DNA from: FW021-bin31 sp964647485
Lineage (GTDB): Bacteria > Bacteroidota > Bacteroidia > Chitinophagales > Chitinophagaceae
Assembly (NCBI GenBank): GCA_964647485.1
Contig: CAZYHV010000002.1
Coordinates: forward strand, 1-64,000
Reading direction: 5' to 3'
DNA: 64,000 nucleotides
The notes beneath the pieces are model-generated. The model saw only the letters and a list, made by a program, of their open reading frames with translations, ran no database searches and was not told the origin of the DNA. This document shows, in pieces, positions 54,753-64,000 of the stretch (position 1 is the first letter of the stretch; each line of letters opens with the position of its first letter). The position numbers and the translations under genes were made by a program.

Positions 54753-55478
54753 ATGAAAAGGATTTTTCTATCTGCTTATATATTATTCTTCATTCCCATC
54801 TTCATTCCCGGCATTGTCGGAGCCCATCACTTCAATAGAAGTCTTTTTAGAAAAACAGTTGATCAGATTGGACAGGATAGCATTCCGGATTATTATCCGG
54901 CTTCCTTTTTCGATAAAATATGTGGAGACGACACCCTTATTATTCCCGGAAAATCTATTGGTATTTTCAAGGTAGATATCAAATCAAAATCGTTTTTAAA
55001 AGATCTAAAATTACCTCTACCACAAGGTAGAGGAGTCATACAAAGGGGAATCTACAGTTCAATATGGCATTATGAAAAGAGCTCTGCAAAGAAATATGAA
55101 ATTGCAGAAGGAGCAAGAAGTAGTTCTCAAGGAGATCATAAATCCTATATCCGAATGCTCCGAACAACAGATTCTCGTTTTAAAACCAAACAAGGTATAG
55201 GTGTAGGAAGTTCATTCGCAGAAATTTCAAAGACATATGACAAGCTAAAGGCCTCATATACCTACCAAACCTATCCAAATCAGAAATCACTCCAATTGTA
55301 CCTCGCACCTCGAAAAGGTATCATTTTCGAAATGACTACCCATCATGGTCAAGTCCGAAAAAAGAGTATTTGTCATGCAGTGATGGTAACCAGTTTACAG
55401 ACAAACAATCCCATTCCCATACCTTTAGCAGGAATGATGTCGAACTTTGAAAAATACGTCACAACTACAAAAAACTAA
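54753..55478 (+). CDS. exported protein of unknown function
   Basis: Protein of about 241 residues with a signal peptide (IFLSAYILFFIPIFIPGIVGA). The ATG at 54753 is preferred over the TTG at 54747. The mature chain is basic and has no recognised domain or catalytic motif; FDKICGDDTLIIPGKSIGIF and IRMLRTTDSRFKTKQGIGVG may be conserved strands. It lies 48 bases before the lipoprotein gene at 55527 on the same strand, so the two may be co-transcribed. No ribosome-binding site is clear. Function not assigned. Confidence 0.65.
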   Translation: MKRIFLSAYILFFIPIFIPGIVGAHHFNRSLFRKTVDQIGQDSIPDYYPASFFDKICGDDTLIIPGKSIGIFKVDIKSKSFLKDLKLPLPQGRGVIQRGIYSSIWHYEKSSAKKYEIAEGARSSSQGDHKSYIRMLRTTDSRFKTKQGIGVGSSFAEISKTYDKLKASYTYQTYPNQKSLQLYLAPRKGIIFEMTTHHGQVRKKSICHAVMVTSLQTNNPIPIPLAGMMSNFEKYVTTTKN

Positions 55479-55526
55479 AATAAATTCAGAACCCTATTCA
55501 TTAACTCATAATTAAAACTTCAAAAT

Positions 55527-56183
55527 ATGAAAAAAGGAATGATTTGGATGCTTACTGCCGGACTTTTATTATTTACTGCCTGCGGAGGTGGGAATGACAA
55601 AGAAAGCTCGTCAGACAATGATAATGCCAGCATTAGCGATGCTGTTCATGCCGCGAGTAACATAAAAAAAATGGCTGATCAAGCTGAAAAAGCAGAAGAT
55701 CGAATGAAAGATCTGAAAAAAATGAAACCTGTTTCAAATGATGTAATGAAGAAAGTACTTCCCGAAACCCTACTCGGCTTGAAAAGAACAAAATATTCAG
55801 TGACCTCCAACTCAATGATGGGCAATTTTACAACGGGAAATGCAACCTATGAAAAAGATGATTCACACAGCATTAAAATTTACCTATTAGATGGTGCAGG
55901 AGAATCAGGTAGTGCAATCTATAGCTTGACAAAGCTTCAACTAAGTACAGATATGGAAGAACAAACTGAACATGGATTTTCAAAAACTAAAGAAATCCTG
56001 GGGCATAAAATGTATGTGGAACTAGACTCCTCTTATTCTGCATCTATTTCTACAAAATTAAACACTACATTATTTCATCGTTTTGTTGTTAAGATATCCG
56101 GAAATAATATGCCTATTTCTACTTTAAAGAAGGCCTTTAAAGCGCTTGATTTTAGTCCGTTGAAAAAAGCTTCAGAAGAATAA
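55527..56183 (+). CDS. lipoprotein of unknown function
   Basis: Protein of 218 residues with lipobox LFTAC (Cys near 19) followed by GGG and an Asp/Ser-rich linker, as in surface or outer-membrane lipoproteins of Bacteroidota (C followed by acidic residues). An acidic/basic coiled coil (NIKKMADQAEKAEDRMKDLK) is at about 45-70. The rest forms a beta-rich domain without recognised motifs. Second in a three-gene plus-strand set of envelope genes. Function unknown. Confidence 0.7.
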   Translation: MKKGMIWMLTAGLLLFTACGGGNDKESSSDNDNASISDAVHAASNIKKMADQAEKAEDRMKDLKKMKPVSNDVMKKVLPETLLGLKRTKYSVTSNSMMGNFTTGNATYEKDDSHSIKIYLLDGAGESGSAIYSLTKLQLSTDMEEQTEHGFSKTKEILGHKMYVELDSSYSASISTKLNTTLFHRFVVKISGNNMPISTLKKAFKALDFSPLKKASEE

Positions 56184-56275
56184 AATAACATATTTTTATT
56201 AGTTTGGAAATTGACAAGACTACTAAAAAGCAGAATGATGAATCGTACTGGTGATGGTTTAAAAAGAGAAGTTTT

Positions 56276-56596
56276 ATGAAGCTTACATCTATTCTTCTTC
56301 TGATTATAGGCGGGCTCCCTCTGCTCGCCTATCCCTTCATTGTCATATCGAATATCATGCTGTATAGTGGTCTTTTGCATGGAACCGACCCAGCAGGACA
56401 ACTAATTGTAGATTACCTACTTATAATAAGTACTTCTATTTATCCTTTAGTTTATGGTCTTTGTCTTTATTTTGCTGTTGTTCGAATGAAACGAGGGAAA
56501 AAGAGAAGGGCTTTGAATATGAGCATTTACCCAATAGGATATATTGCCATCCTCATTATATTATTTGAAATTGGAAGCGCATTCGGTTTAACATAG
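56276..56596 (+). CDS. small membrane protein of unknown function
   Basis: Protein of 106 residues with three hydrophobic segments (SILLLIIGGLPLLAYPFIVI, YLLIISTSIYPLVYGLCLYF and YIAILIILFEI) and one basic loop (MKRGKKRRALNM). No domain is recognised. It starts about 90 bases after the lipoprotein gene. The plus-strand frame fits codon use with hydrophobic residues better than the overlapping minus-strand frame, but this remains a modest-confidence gene. Confidence 0.6.
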   Translation: MKLTSILLLIIGGLPLLAYPFIVISNIMLYSGLLHGTDPAGQLIVDYLLIISTSIYPLVYGLCLYFAVVRMKRGKKRRALNMSIYPIGYIAILIILFEIGSAFGLT

Positions 56597-56731
56597 TTTA
56601 AAGAGACCATCACAAGCAAAATCGTTTCTCGTAAAAAGAATAGTTTATTCCACATTATTCATGGGATTAGCTTTTTGTAGGTACAAGGTGGTACATTGAT
56701 TAGCATCGAAATGCATTTCCCTTATTTCTAG

Positions 56732-58954
56732 CTATCCGAACTTCTTTTTCAGGGCGGCTAAGGAGCTATGAAAATCATTTCCTTTCTTATTGTATTTTTT
56801 ATTTTTCCTTCTCCCTTTCTCTTTTTTCTTTGCTGTCTCTTCCGTTTGTTTAATAGAAAGACTGATCCTTTTCCGTGCAGCATCCACTTCCAGCACCTTG
56901 ACCTTTACTTTCTGATTCAGTTTTAAGGCTTCTGATGGATCACTAATATAACGATGTGCAATTTCAGAAACATGTACCAGTCCATCCTGCTTTACCCCAA
57001 TGTCAATAAAAGCACCAAAACGGGTAATATTTGTGACAATACCCGGAACAATCATTCCTGTTTGAACATCCTCTATGCTATAAATAGGGGCAAACTCAAA
57101 AAGTTGAGCTTCTTGTCTTGGATCCAATCCCGGTTTCTTAAGTTCCTTTAAAATATCTTCTAAAGTATGTTTTCCAAAAGTATCATCTATATATTCTTCC
57201 GGTTGAATATTACTTATCAATTTTTCATTGCCTACCAGTTCCGCAACTCCGACATGTAAGTCTTTTGCCATCTTCTCTACTAACGAATAGGCCTCCGGAT
57301 GTACTCCACTATTATCCAAAGGATTATGTGCCTGTGATATTCTTAGAAATCCGGCACATTGTTCATAAGCGGTAGCCCCTAACCTTTTTACATTTAGTAA
57401 GTCTTTTCTGGATCGAAAGTCTCCATTTTCTGTACGATAGTTGACAATATTATCGGCCAAGGAAGGTCCTATTCCACTCACATATTGCAACAAATATTTC
57501 CCGGAAGTATTCAGGTTGACTCCAACTGCATTGACACAACTCTCAACAGTTTGGTCTAGTCTGGATTTCAATCGAACCTGATTAACATCATGCTGGTATT
57601 GTCCGACGCCAATACTTTTCGGATCAATTTTCACCAATTCTGCTAAAGGATCCATCAGGCGTCTTCCTATGCTGACGGCTCCTCTAACTGTAATATCATA
57701 ATCCGGAAACTCTTCTCTTGCAATTTTGGAGGCAGAATATACGGAAGCACCATCTTCATTTACTAAAAATACGGGTAAATTTGTTTTTAGAGATTTTATA
57801 AATTGTTCTGTTTCTCTTCCTGCAGTACCATCGCCAATGGCAAAACCTTCGATTCTGTATTTTTCTATTAAGGTACGAACTTGATGCTCAGCCTCTTGTA
57901 GTTTATGGTTCTTTTCATGAACATAGATTAATCCTGTTTCTTTCAATGCGCCATTTGCATCCAATACTACCACTTTGCATCCGGTTCTGTATCCCGGATC
58001 GATCGCAATCAAACGCTTCCCTCCAAGAGGAGAAGACAATAATAATTGACGAAGATTCTCGGCAAACACGTCAATAGCTTCTTCATCCGCCTTCTTCTTC
58101 AATTCCATTCTAAATTCACTTTCCAGAGAAGACTGCAAAAGCCTTTTATAGGCATCCTTCTCAGCTTTAAGTACCTGCTCTCCACAGGCATTCTTTTGTA
58201 CAGGATATCGCTTTTTGATGAGTTCCAATGCTCGTTCTTCCGAGGGTTCAATCGAAAGCCTCAGCATGCCATTCATAAAACCTCTTAACACGGCCAGGAT
58301 CCTATGAGAAGGTATTTTGGGGATGGCTTCCTGAAAATCAAAATAATCTTTATACTTCTTCCCTTCTTCTTCTTTTCCACTTGTTACTTCCGTTTTTACG
58401 AATCCCTCTTTTTCAAAAAGGTTTCTTAGTTGTACTCGTAAGTCGGTATCCTCGGCAATTTGCTCTGAAATAATTGCCCTGGCTCCTTTTAAAGCCTCTT
58501 TAATGTCTTTTATCTCTTCTGTAATAAAAGCTTTTGCTTTTTCTTCCGGATTGCCATTCTCCTGTTTATTAATCCATTCTGCCAGGGGTTCCAGTCCTTG
58601 TTCTTTTGCTTTCTGTGCTTTGGTTTTCCGTTTGGGTTTATAGGGTAAGTAAATGTCTTCTAATTCATTCAAAGTAGCTGCATTATTCAGTTTTTTCTGA
58701 ATAGCATCGGTCATTTTTTCCTGCTCCTTGATGGTTTTCTCAATGAAAGCTTTTCGTTCATTAAATTCCTTTTGAAACTGTGCTTCTTCTTGAATTTTCT
58801 GAACAGCAATTTCATCTAAAGCTCCTGTTTGATCTTTCCTGTAACGAGCAATAAAAGGGACTGTAGCACCCTCAGATAATAATTTTAAAACGGCAGATAC
58901 AAATTTTTCCTGAATCTGTAGTTTTCCCGCTACTGCCTGTGCATGTTCCATCAT
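56732..58954 (-). CDS. tex: Tex-family RNA-binding transcription accessory protein
   Basis: Cytosolic protein of 740 residues. The N-terminal helical region starts with LSEGATVPFIARYRKDQTG. Then come a YqgF/RNase H-like fold (AIDPGYRTGCKVVVLD), a helix-hairpin-helix region (YVSGIGPSLADNIVNYRTENG) and a C-terminal S1 domain (GMIVPGIVTNITRFGAFIDIG, DGLVHVSEIAHR). A basic tail (KKKEKGRRKNKKYNKKG) ends the protein. Tex acts in transcription and RNA processing under stress. The length is normal. Confidence 0.95.
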   Translation of the reverse strand: MMEHAQAVAGKLQIQEKFVSAVLKLLSEGATVPFIARYRKDQTGALDEIAVQKIQEEAQFQKEFNERKAFIEKTIKEQEKMTDAIQKKLNNAATLNELEDIYLPYKPKRKTKAQKAKEQGLEPLAEWINKQENGNPEEKAKAFITEEIKDIKEALKGARAIISEQIAEDTDLRVQLRNLFEKEGFVKTEVTSGKEEEGKKYKDYFDFQEAIPKIPSHRILAVLRGFMNGMLRLSIEPSEERALELIKKRYPVQKNACGEQVLKAEKDAYKRLLQSSLESEFRMELKKKADEEAIDVFAENLRQLLLSSPLGGKRLIAIDPGYRTGCKVVVLDANGALKETGLIYVHEKNHKLQEAEHQVRTLIEKYRIEGFAIGDGTAGRETEQFIKSLKTNLPVFLVNEDGASVYSASKIAREEFPDYDITVRGAVSIGRRLMDPLAELVKIDPKSIGVGQYQHDVNQVRLKSRLDQTVESCVNAVGVNLNTSGKYLLQYVSGIGPSLADNIVNYRTENGDFRSRKDLLNVKRLGATAYEQCAGFLRISQAHNPLDNSGVHPEAYSLVEKMAKDLHVGVAELVGNEKLISNIQPEEYIDDTFGKHTLEDILKELKKPGLDPRQEAQLFEFAPIYSIEDVQTGMIVPGIVTNITRFGAFIDIGVKQDGLVHVSEIAHRYISDPSEALKLNQKVKVKVLEVDAARKRISLSIKQTEETAKKKEKGRRKNKKYNKKGNDFHSSLAALKKKFG

Positions 58955-59037
58955 GAGTACTTATATTTTTGCGGCGGCGAAGATAAGAAAAAGAAAGAAT
59001 CCCTCCCCTTCCTTTCCTATCAAAAAAACGTAATTCT

Positions 59038-59427
59038 TTAACGGGGAACAACATTATACGGTTTGTCTCTCTTAAAGTTATCTTTTTTGCTTTTTCTTAA
59101 AAAGGCTGCCGTCAATGCAGCAAATCCCGCTACTATTCCTCCTATTCCTCCGGAAATAACACACATTAAGATTGATGCTTCTTTCCCTAAAAAAAGTAAA
59201 GACATGCGATTACCTAATATATGATCATTTCCCAAATCAATGAAATAAGAATATCCAAACCACAAAAGAAAAATAGCCAAAAAAGAAGTAAAAAAAGAAA
59301 TAAGAGGCCTTTGTTTGATGACCAAAGCTACTACAAAAGCTACTACAGCAAGGCTCCACCAAGGGAAAAACAAACCTGCTACAAAGCTTAAAACCATTGT
59401 CAATATTAAAACTAGTAAAGATCTCAT
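59038..59427 (-). CDS. small membrane protein of unknown function
   Basis: Protein of 129 residues with four hydrophobic segments (LVLILTMVLSFVAGLFFPWW, LAVVAFVVALVI, FLAIFLLWFGYSYFI and ISGGIGGIVAGFAALTAAFL) and a basic tail. It lies nine bases after the penicillin acylase gene on the same strand, so it is probably translated from the same message. Similar proteins are, I believe, conserved next to penicillin acylase genes in Bacteroidota. No function can be assigned. Confidence 0.8.
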   Translation of the reverse strand: MRSLLVLILTMVLSFVAGLFFPWWSLAVVAFVVALVIKQRPLISFFTSFLAIFLLWFGYSYFIDLGNDHILGNRMSLLFLGKEASILMCVISGGIGGIVAGFAALTAAFLRKSKKDNFKRDKPYNVVPR

Positions 59428-59436
59428 GGCCTATTC

Positions 59437-61902
59437 CTATTTATTTTTTGTAAAATTGATTCTGTATTTAATGGATTTGTCCGTGCTGTCTTCCGTGCTG
59501 TAGAAATTGAGTCTAAAGTATTCTCCTTCGTTCCATTTTTCAATAAAATTGTCATAATACCGGCTACCGGGGTTCCCACTTTGACCTCCGGGATAAATAC
59601 CATAAGCTTTGATAGGGGTGCTCATTTGGACAACCATCCGCCAGGAAGGGCCAATGCTTTTACCATCCTTTGAGTTTTTATTGGCATTAACGGTAAATCT
59701 CCCTCCACCTCTGAATAAATGCTTATGACTAAAGGCTGAAATACCGGTCAGATGCATCACATTAGTTCCTTGAAAAACGCCCCATTCTCTCAAGCTATCA
59801 GAAGATAATGCAGCTAAAGAATCGGTCGTTTGCGTAAAGGAATCATGAAGTACAGATTGTAAAGTTTCCCTCTCCCCGGTTTCTTTATTATCAAGATATT
59901 TCATATTCGGATTTCTTTTCAGCCATTCTATCGTTGTCTTAGCAGTCGGTTCCGGTAGCGGAAGCGAATCGGCAAAATGAAGAGGTGAATACCAAATCGC
60001 TTTTTTAAAATTCTTCCACCATAGGTGAAAGATAGTGGCACTCATACTTTTCGGATTCATTTCATATTGCCAATGTTTCAAGCTATCCATATATCTACCG
60101 GCTTCTCCTTGAAACTGATTTGTCATGATATTGCTCAACATAAAAGGCAGTGCTTCAGCTGCAAAAGCACTGTAATAATCTGTTTGTAACCTCATCATAT
60201 CTTTTATCGTAACTTGATCATGACTTTTCAAAAATTGGTCAATATGTTGTGCTCTATAATAGATAAAATGACCGAAATAAGGATAAGGGTAGGTACTGTC
60301 GGTAGGATTCTGATTGGCCGAAAAAACATATCCCTGCTCCGGATCAAAAATATGTGGGTTTTCTTTAAAAGGTATCGTTTTCTTCCACCGATAGGTATCA
60401 TCGAATCCGGGTAAGATAAATTTTCCCTGGTTTTTCCATCTGACTGGAAATTTACCTTGTTCCCAAACCCCTACATTCCCGGTTACATCTGCAAAAGCAA
60501 AATTCTGTCCCGGGTTTTCAAAATATTTTAGACCGGCTTTAAAATCATTGTAGTTATTGGCATGATTAATTAAGTTGATCGCTTTCAGCTCGTTAGTTGT
60601 ATCATTAGCCGCCCAATGTACAGCTAATGAGAGAGAACCTTCCGATTCATTCGGAAAAGTAGGATCATACATTACCGGACCAAAAACGGTATAAGCTACC
60701 GTATCATAAAATGGTTTATGATGTCTGATCTTTATTTTCTCTACTTTTAATTTCGTATTTTTCCATTCTCCTTTATACCAATACTTTCTTCGACGAATAC
60801 TGTCTTTAAATTTAATAGCATAAAAGTCTTTGACATCCCGCATTGCATTAGTTACCCCCCATGAAATACGGTTATTAAATCCAATAACTACTCCCGGTGC
60901 CCCCGGCAAGGAGGCGCCATAAACATTCATATTGGGGCTGTGAATTTGTACCTCGTACCATAATGAAGGCATATTCAAGGTCAAATGAGGATCATTAGCT
61001 AAAATAGCAGATCCGGAAGCTGTCCGTTTGGCCTGCACCGCCCAATTATTGCTACCATTATCTTTATCCGGCATAGGAGGAGAAAAGCGAATCCCCTTTT
61101 GAGGAATCCATAAACTGTCAACAGGAGCTTTTTTTAAAGTAGCCGTTGGATTATAATAAGCTGTTCCCTTAGGAATAATAGGATATAAGCTATCGGGAAA
61201 AACAGGAAACAATTCGTTAAAATCTGACAGAGAAAAATGCTTTAGTGCATTCGTGTTTTTCAAGTCTGAGGTGTTTCCGGTCAGATAATCTCCTAAATAT
61301 TTAATCAATAAAGCGGTTTTCAAGGGCGTCCAACGTTCCGGTTGATAATTCAACAATTTATATTCTAAGGGATAGTCTTTGTAGTCCAACGTTTGAATAT
61401 AGGCATTAATTCCTTGCGTATAAGCTTCTACCATTTCCCGGGTTGTGGAATCGGATTCCATGGCTGCCAAGGTTTTTTTTGCAGCTGAGACCATTCCTTT
61501 TCTTCTCTGCCTTCTATCATACTCCAAAGATTGTTTTCCTAGAACCTCAGATACATATCCTCCGGTAGCCCGAATTTGCATCTCCATTTGCCAAAGGCGA
61601 TCTCTTGCCGTCAAATATCCTTGAACATAATATGCATCCGCATCATTTTTAGCAAAAATATGAGGTACCATTTCCTTGTCTAACCAAACTTTTACTGGTT
61701 GCTTAACACCGGCGATCGATAGGTCTTCTGAAAAATCCTTGCTTACTTTCTCCGCATTTTGCCAAAATCCTACTTGAGGGCTAAATATTTTTCCTAAAGG
61801 AGGAATCTTTCCCCATTTAATATTGAATACAAAGATGAGTAGAACGGTCATCAATAAAGAAATAAAAATACTTCGCCACTTCATGAGGTAGAGATCATTC
61901 AT
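59437..61902 (-). CDS. penicillin acylase-family N-terminal nucleophile hydrolase
   Basis: Exported hydrolase of 821 residues. The nucleophile Ser284 in GSNNWAV would become N-terminal after self-cleavage into alpha (before) and beta (after) subunits. RDRLWQMEMQ at about 100 and LANDPHLTLNMPSLWYEV are also typical of the family. Members hydrolyse amide bonds such as those of acyl-homoserine lactones or beta-lactams; the natural substrate here is unknown. Met7 (61884) is an alternative start. It precedes the small membrane gene at 59038. Confidence 0.93.
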   Translation of the reverse strand: MNDLYLMKWRSIFISLLMTVLLIFVFNIKWGKIPPLGKIFSPQVGFWQNAEKVSKDFSEDLSIAGVKQPVKVWLDKEMVPHIFAKNDADAYYVQGYLTARDRLWQMEMQIRATGGYVSEVLGKQSLEYDRRQRRKGMVSAAKKTLAAMESDSTTREMVEAYTQGINAYIQTLDYKDYPLEYKLLNYQPERWTPLKTALLIKYLGDYLTGNTSDLKNTNALKHFSLSDFNELFPVFPDSLYPIIPKGTAYYNPTATLKKAPVDSLWIPQKGIRFSPPMPDKDNGSNNWAVQAKRTASGSAILANDPHLTLNMPSLWYEVQIHSPNMNVYGASLPGAPGVVIGFNNRISWGVTNAMRDVKDFYAIKFKDSIRRRKYWYKGEWKNTKLKVEKIKIRHHKPFYDTVAYTVFGPVMYDPTFPNESEGSLSLAVHWAANDTTNELKAINLINHANNYNDFKAGLKYFENPGQNFAFADVTGNVGVWEQGKFPVRWKNQGKFILPGFDDTYRWKKTIPFKENPHIFDPEQGYVFSANQNPTDSTYPYPYFGHFIYYRAQHIDQFLKSHDQVTIKDMMRLQTDYYSAFAAEALPFMLSNIMTNQFQGEAGRYMDSLKHWQYEMNPKSMSATIFHLWWKNFKKAIWYSPLHFADSLPLPEPTAKTTIEWLKRNPNMKYLDNKETGERETLQSVLHDSFTQTTDSLAALSSDSLREWGVFQGTNVMHLTGISAFSHKHLFRGGGRFTVNANKNSKDGKSIGPSWRMVVQMSTPIKAYGIYPGGQSGNPGSRYYDNFIEKWNEGEYFRLNFYSTEDSTDKSIKYRINFTKNK

Positions 61903-62000
61903 TGAAATAAAACAAAATTATAAAATTCTGTCTTCTCTTTCCTTTAAAAGTTGTAATATTTATTTAATCTATGGTATTTTATTAACTTTAACGAAAAAAA

Positions 62001-62969
62001 ATGTCTAATCATACCCTTCAAAAAATATGGAAAGTATTAAAAGCTTCTTTTAATGCTTTTTCAAAATATAAGATCTCAAAGAAAGGTGCCTCCCTGGCAT
62101 ATTATACCATTTTCTCCCTTCCTGGTATTTTGATGGTCATCATTACCATATTAGATACTCTTTACGGGCAGGAAGCTATTGATGGAGCCTTTCAAGATAA
62201 AATAAGTGCTGCCGTTGGGGAGCAAATCGCTCGTCAGTTACAAGATATGATTAGCAATGCAGCTGTTTCAGGTCAAACAACTCTGGCTACGATTATCGGG
62301 ATACTCGTATTAATCTATGGAGCGACAAAAATGTTTGCCGAAATGCAAGATTCCATCAATCAAATATGGGAATTAAAACCCAAAGCAAAAAAAGGTTGGA
62401 TGAAGACCGTAATCACCCGATTAACCTCTTTTGGTTTGGTTTTAATATTAGGACTTTTGCTTTTAGCCTCTTTTGTTTTGAGTGGTGTTATTTCCTTTTT
62501 AGGAGATTATTTTTCACAATATCTGCCTCATGCCACCGTCATTCTCGTCTCTGTAATCAATTGGGCTATTTCTTTTCTGGTTGTGGTATTACTTTTTGCC
62601 ATCATTTTCAGAGTACTTCCTGATGCAAAAATACGATGGCGAGATGTAACGATCAGCGCCATAGTCACTACGCTCCTCTTTATGGTAGGAAAATACCTTA
62701 TTGGAATTTATATGGCACATAGTCAGGTTGGAAGTACTTATGGAGCAGCAGGCTCTATGATTATATTGCTCTTGTGGATTTTTTATTCTTCCATGATTCT
62801 GTATTTTGGTGTTGCCTTTACCAAGGAATATGCAGCTGTTTTTGGAAAAGATATCTACCCTTATCGGGCGGTATGGAATAAAACCGTGGAAATAGATTAT
62901 TCAAAACCACTACGGGAAATAGAACAGGCTTCTAAAGAAGGAAGAATACAACCTAAAGAAGAAAATTAA
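62001..62969 (+). CDS. YihY/BrkB-family inner-membrane protein
   Basis: Membrane protein of 322 residues with six hydrophobic segments. The family marks are the opening FSKYKISKKGASLAYYTIFSLPG and, later, GSTYGAAGSMIILLLWIFYS. Once annotated as ribonuclease BN by mistake, the family is uncharacterised and may be a transporter. No neighbours suggest a function. The gene is complete, and the lipoate ligase starts about 75 bases after it. Confidence 0.92.
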   Translation: MSNHTLQKIWKVLKASFNAFSKYKISKKGASLAYYTIFSLPGILMVIITILDTLYGQEAIDGAFQDKISAAVGEQIARQLQDMISNAAVSGQTTLATIIGILVLIYGATKMFAEMQDSINQIWELKPKAKKGWMKTVITRLTSFGLVLILGLLLLASFVLSGVISFLGDYFSQYLPHATVILVSVINWAISFLVVVLLFAIIFRVLPDAKIRWRDVTISAIVTTLLFMVGKYLIGIYMAHSQVGSTYGAAGSMIILLLWIFYSSMILYFGVAFTKEYAAVFGKDIYPYRAVWNKTVEIDYSKPLREIEQASKEGRIQPKEEN

Positions 62970-63044
62970 TCCTTTTTCTTTCTATTTTTTCTCTTTATAG
63001 AATAAATGAAATAAACTTCTTAATTTCGAAAAAAACATCCTTTT

Positions 63045-64000
63045 ATGCTTTGCATTTATCATGAATCAACGGATCCTTACTTTAATGTAGCAACGGATGA
63101 ATATATCTTAAAAAACATAGAAGAAGATTGTTTCATGTTGTGGAGAAACGATAATGCCATCATCATTGGTCAATATCAAAATGCAATGGCAGAAATCAAC
63201 TATGATTATGTAAAAAAACATGACATCAAAATTGTCAGAAGATTATCCGGTGGCGGAGCTGTTTATCATGATTTGGGAAATTTAAATTTCTCTTTTACCC
63301 AATCAGGGAAAGATTCTAACCTCTCTGATTTTAAGAAATTTACACAGCCTATCGTTGATGTACTTAGAAAATTAGGAGCTAACGCCAGTCTAGAAGGGAA
63401 AAATGATTTAAGTATAGACGGGAAAAAGATTGCAGGCAATGCAGCTCATATCCACAAAAATAAAATTCTTTCCCATGGCTGTTTGCTCTTTTCTTCTGAA
63501 ATGAGAAATGTGAGTGAAGCACTGAAAATCAATCCGGTAAAATATATCGACAAAGCAGTAAAATCTGTTCCTAAAAGAGTGACAAATATCTCTGACCATA
63601 TTGATGAAGATATAGACGTTCAAGAATTTGGGAAAAGGATTATGGATTATGTTATTTCCATCTATCCTAATGCCCAACCCTATAAATTTACTGAAGAAGA
63701 TCTACAACAGATCCAAAAACTCAGGGATGAAAAATATGCTACCAACAAATGGAATTATGGTAAATCTCCGGATTATAATTTTAAAAAAGCAATCCGAACG
63801 AAAGGAGGACTGTTAGAAATGAATCTGGATGTAAAAAAAGGAGTAATTGACAAAGCCGTAATCTTTGGCGACTTCTTTTCTGAAAAAGGAATCTCCGGCA
63901 TAGAAGAAGCACTGATCCATACCGCTCATGAAGAAGAAGCTGTTAGAAAGGCACTAACCCCCTTCAAAATTAGCGAGCACTTTAGTAATGTAACTAAAGA
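63045..64000 (+). CDS. lplA: lipoate-protein ligase, 3' end beyond the window
   Basis: Frame starts at ATG 63045 and is open to the window edge with no stop, giving about 318 codons of a protein usually near 330. The sequence has the LplA pattern: NDNAIIIGQYQN, then RRLSGGGAVYHDLGNLNFSF, LEGKNDLSIDGKKIAGNAA, and NKWNYGKSPDYNF. It activates lipoate with ATP and attaches it to E2 and GcvH proteins. All N-terminal motifs are present, so it is very probably a working gene cut by the window edge. Confidence 0.93.
   Translation, partial: MLCIYHESTDPYFNVATDEYILKNIEEDCFMLWRNDNAIIIGQYQNAMAEINYDYVKKHDIKIVRRLSGGGAVYHDLGNLNFSFTQSGKDSNLSDFKKFTQPIVDVLRKLGANASLEGKNDLSIDGKKIAGNAAHIHKNKILSHGCLLFSSEMRNVSEALKINPVKYIDKAVKSVPKRVTNISDHIDEDIDVQEFGKRIMDYVISIYPNAQPYKFTEEDLQQIQKLRDEKYATNKWNYGKSPDYNFKKAIRTKGGLLEMNLDVKKGVIDKAVIFGDFFSEKGISGIEEALIHTAHEEEAVRKALTPFKISEHFSNVTK

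Noticed and set aside
1..64000. Mobile elements, prophage, rRNA and tRNA genes
   Set aside because: No transposase, integrase, phage genes, rRNA segments or tRNA cloverleaf were recognised on either strand.

Overview
The window is AT-rich bacterial chromosome that I assign to the phylum Bacteroidota. The main grounds are perfect TAnnTTTG promoter elements upstream of several genes, 'AQ'-type signal-peptide ends, and a gene content typical of that phylum: OstA-like and LptD-like proteins, a Bacteroidota-type LolA, a HD/PycTM protein, MiaE, an ArgG-locus-type GNAT and a SdiA-regulated-like lipoprotein. The exact family cannot be fixed from the sequence; a Chitinophagales- or Sphingobacteriales-like organism is a guess. 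No rRNA, tRNA, insertion sequence, prophage or CRISPR array was seen. The coding is dense and mostly core chromosome, with small accessory pockets.

Layout. 1-573: intergenic DNA with five 72-bp tandem repeats. 574-5409: a signalling locus with a 7TM-DISM histidine kinase, a GNAT-fold protein and an E1/ThiF-like adenylating enzyme on the minus strand, and a divergent single-domain response regulator. 5689-8501: accA, dapA and an arginine-deiminase/DDAH-family gene. 8538-12471: lspA, divergent from ftsK and lolA. 12708-19813: gdhA, a Tat-exported phospholipase C, a DUF6263-like secreted protein and an M3 peptidase. 20135-30870: six minus-strand genes packed within a few bases of each other (HD-PycTM protein, PPK1, SdiA-regulated-like lipoprotein, PAP2 phosphatase, a metallophosphoesterase/kinase-like/outer-membrane-barrel protein, GAF protein). 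30988-41264: dispersed housekeeping and accessory genes (aldehyde dehydrogenase, orphan peptide-binding lipoprotein, M1 peptidase, Fic, Nudix, MiaE, YceI, TrmN6, PlsC, GNAT), plus a hidden 38-codon membrane ORF. 41597-45897: S8 protease, RNase P RNA, Nnr and a small outer-membrane protein. 45975-54478: an envelope-biogenesis block (NhaA, OstA-like, MlaD-like, amidase and divergent LptD). 54753-56596: three small envelope proteins of unknown function. 56732-64000: Tex, a small membrane protein, penicillin acylase, a YihY/BrkB-type membrane protein and the start of a lipoate-protein ligase that runs off the right edge.

How the genes fit together. The strongest candidates for something new are two loci. 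The first (574-5409) combines an adenylating enzyme and an acyltransferase-like enzyme with a sensor kinase and a response regulator, so it could make and sense a small signal. The second (20135-30870) looks like one operon joining polyphosphate synthesis, three predicted phosphohydrolase-type proteins, a PycTM-type membrane module and a GAF sensor. These functional readings are inference; gene identities rest on visible motifs, not on database searches.
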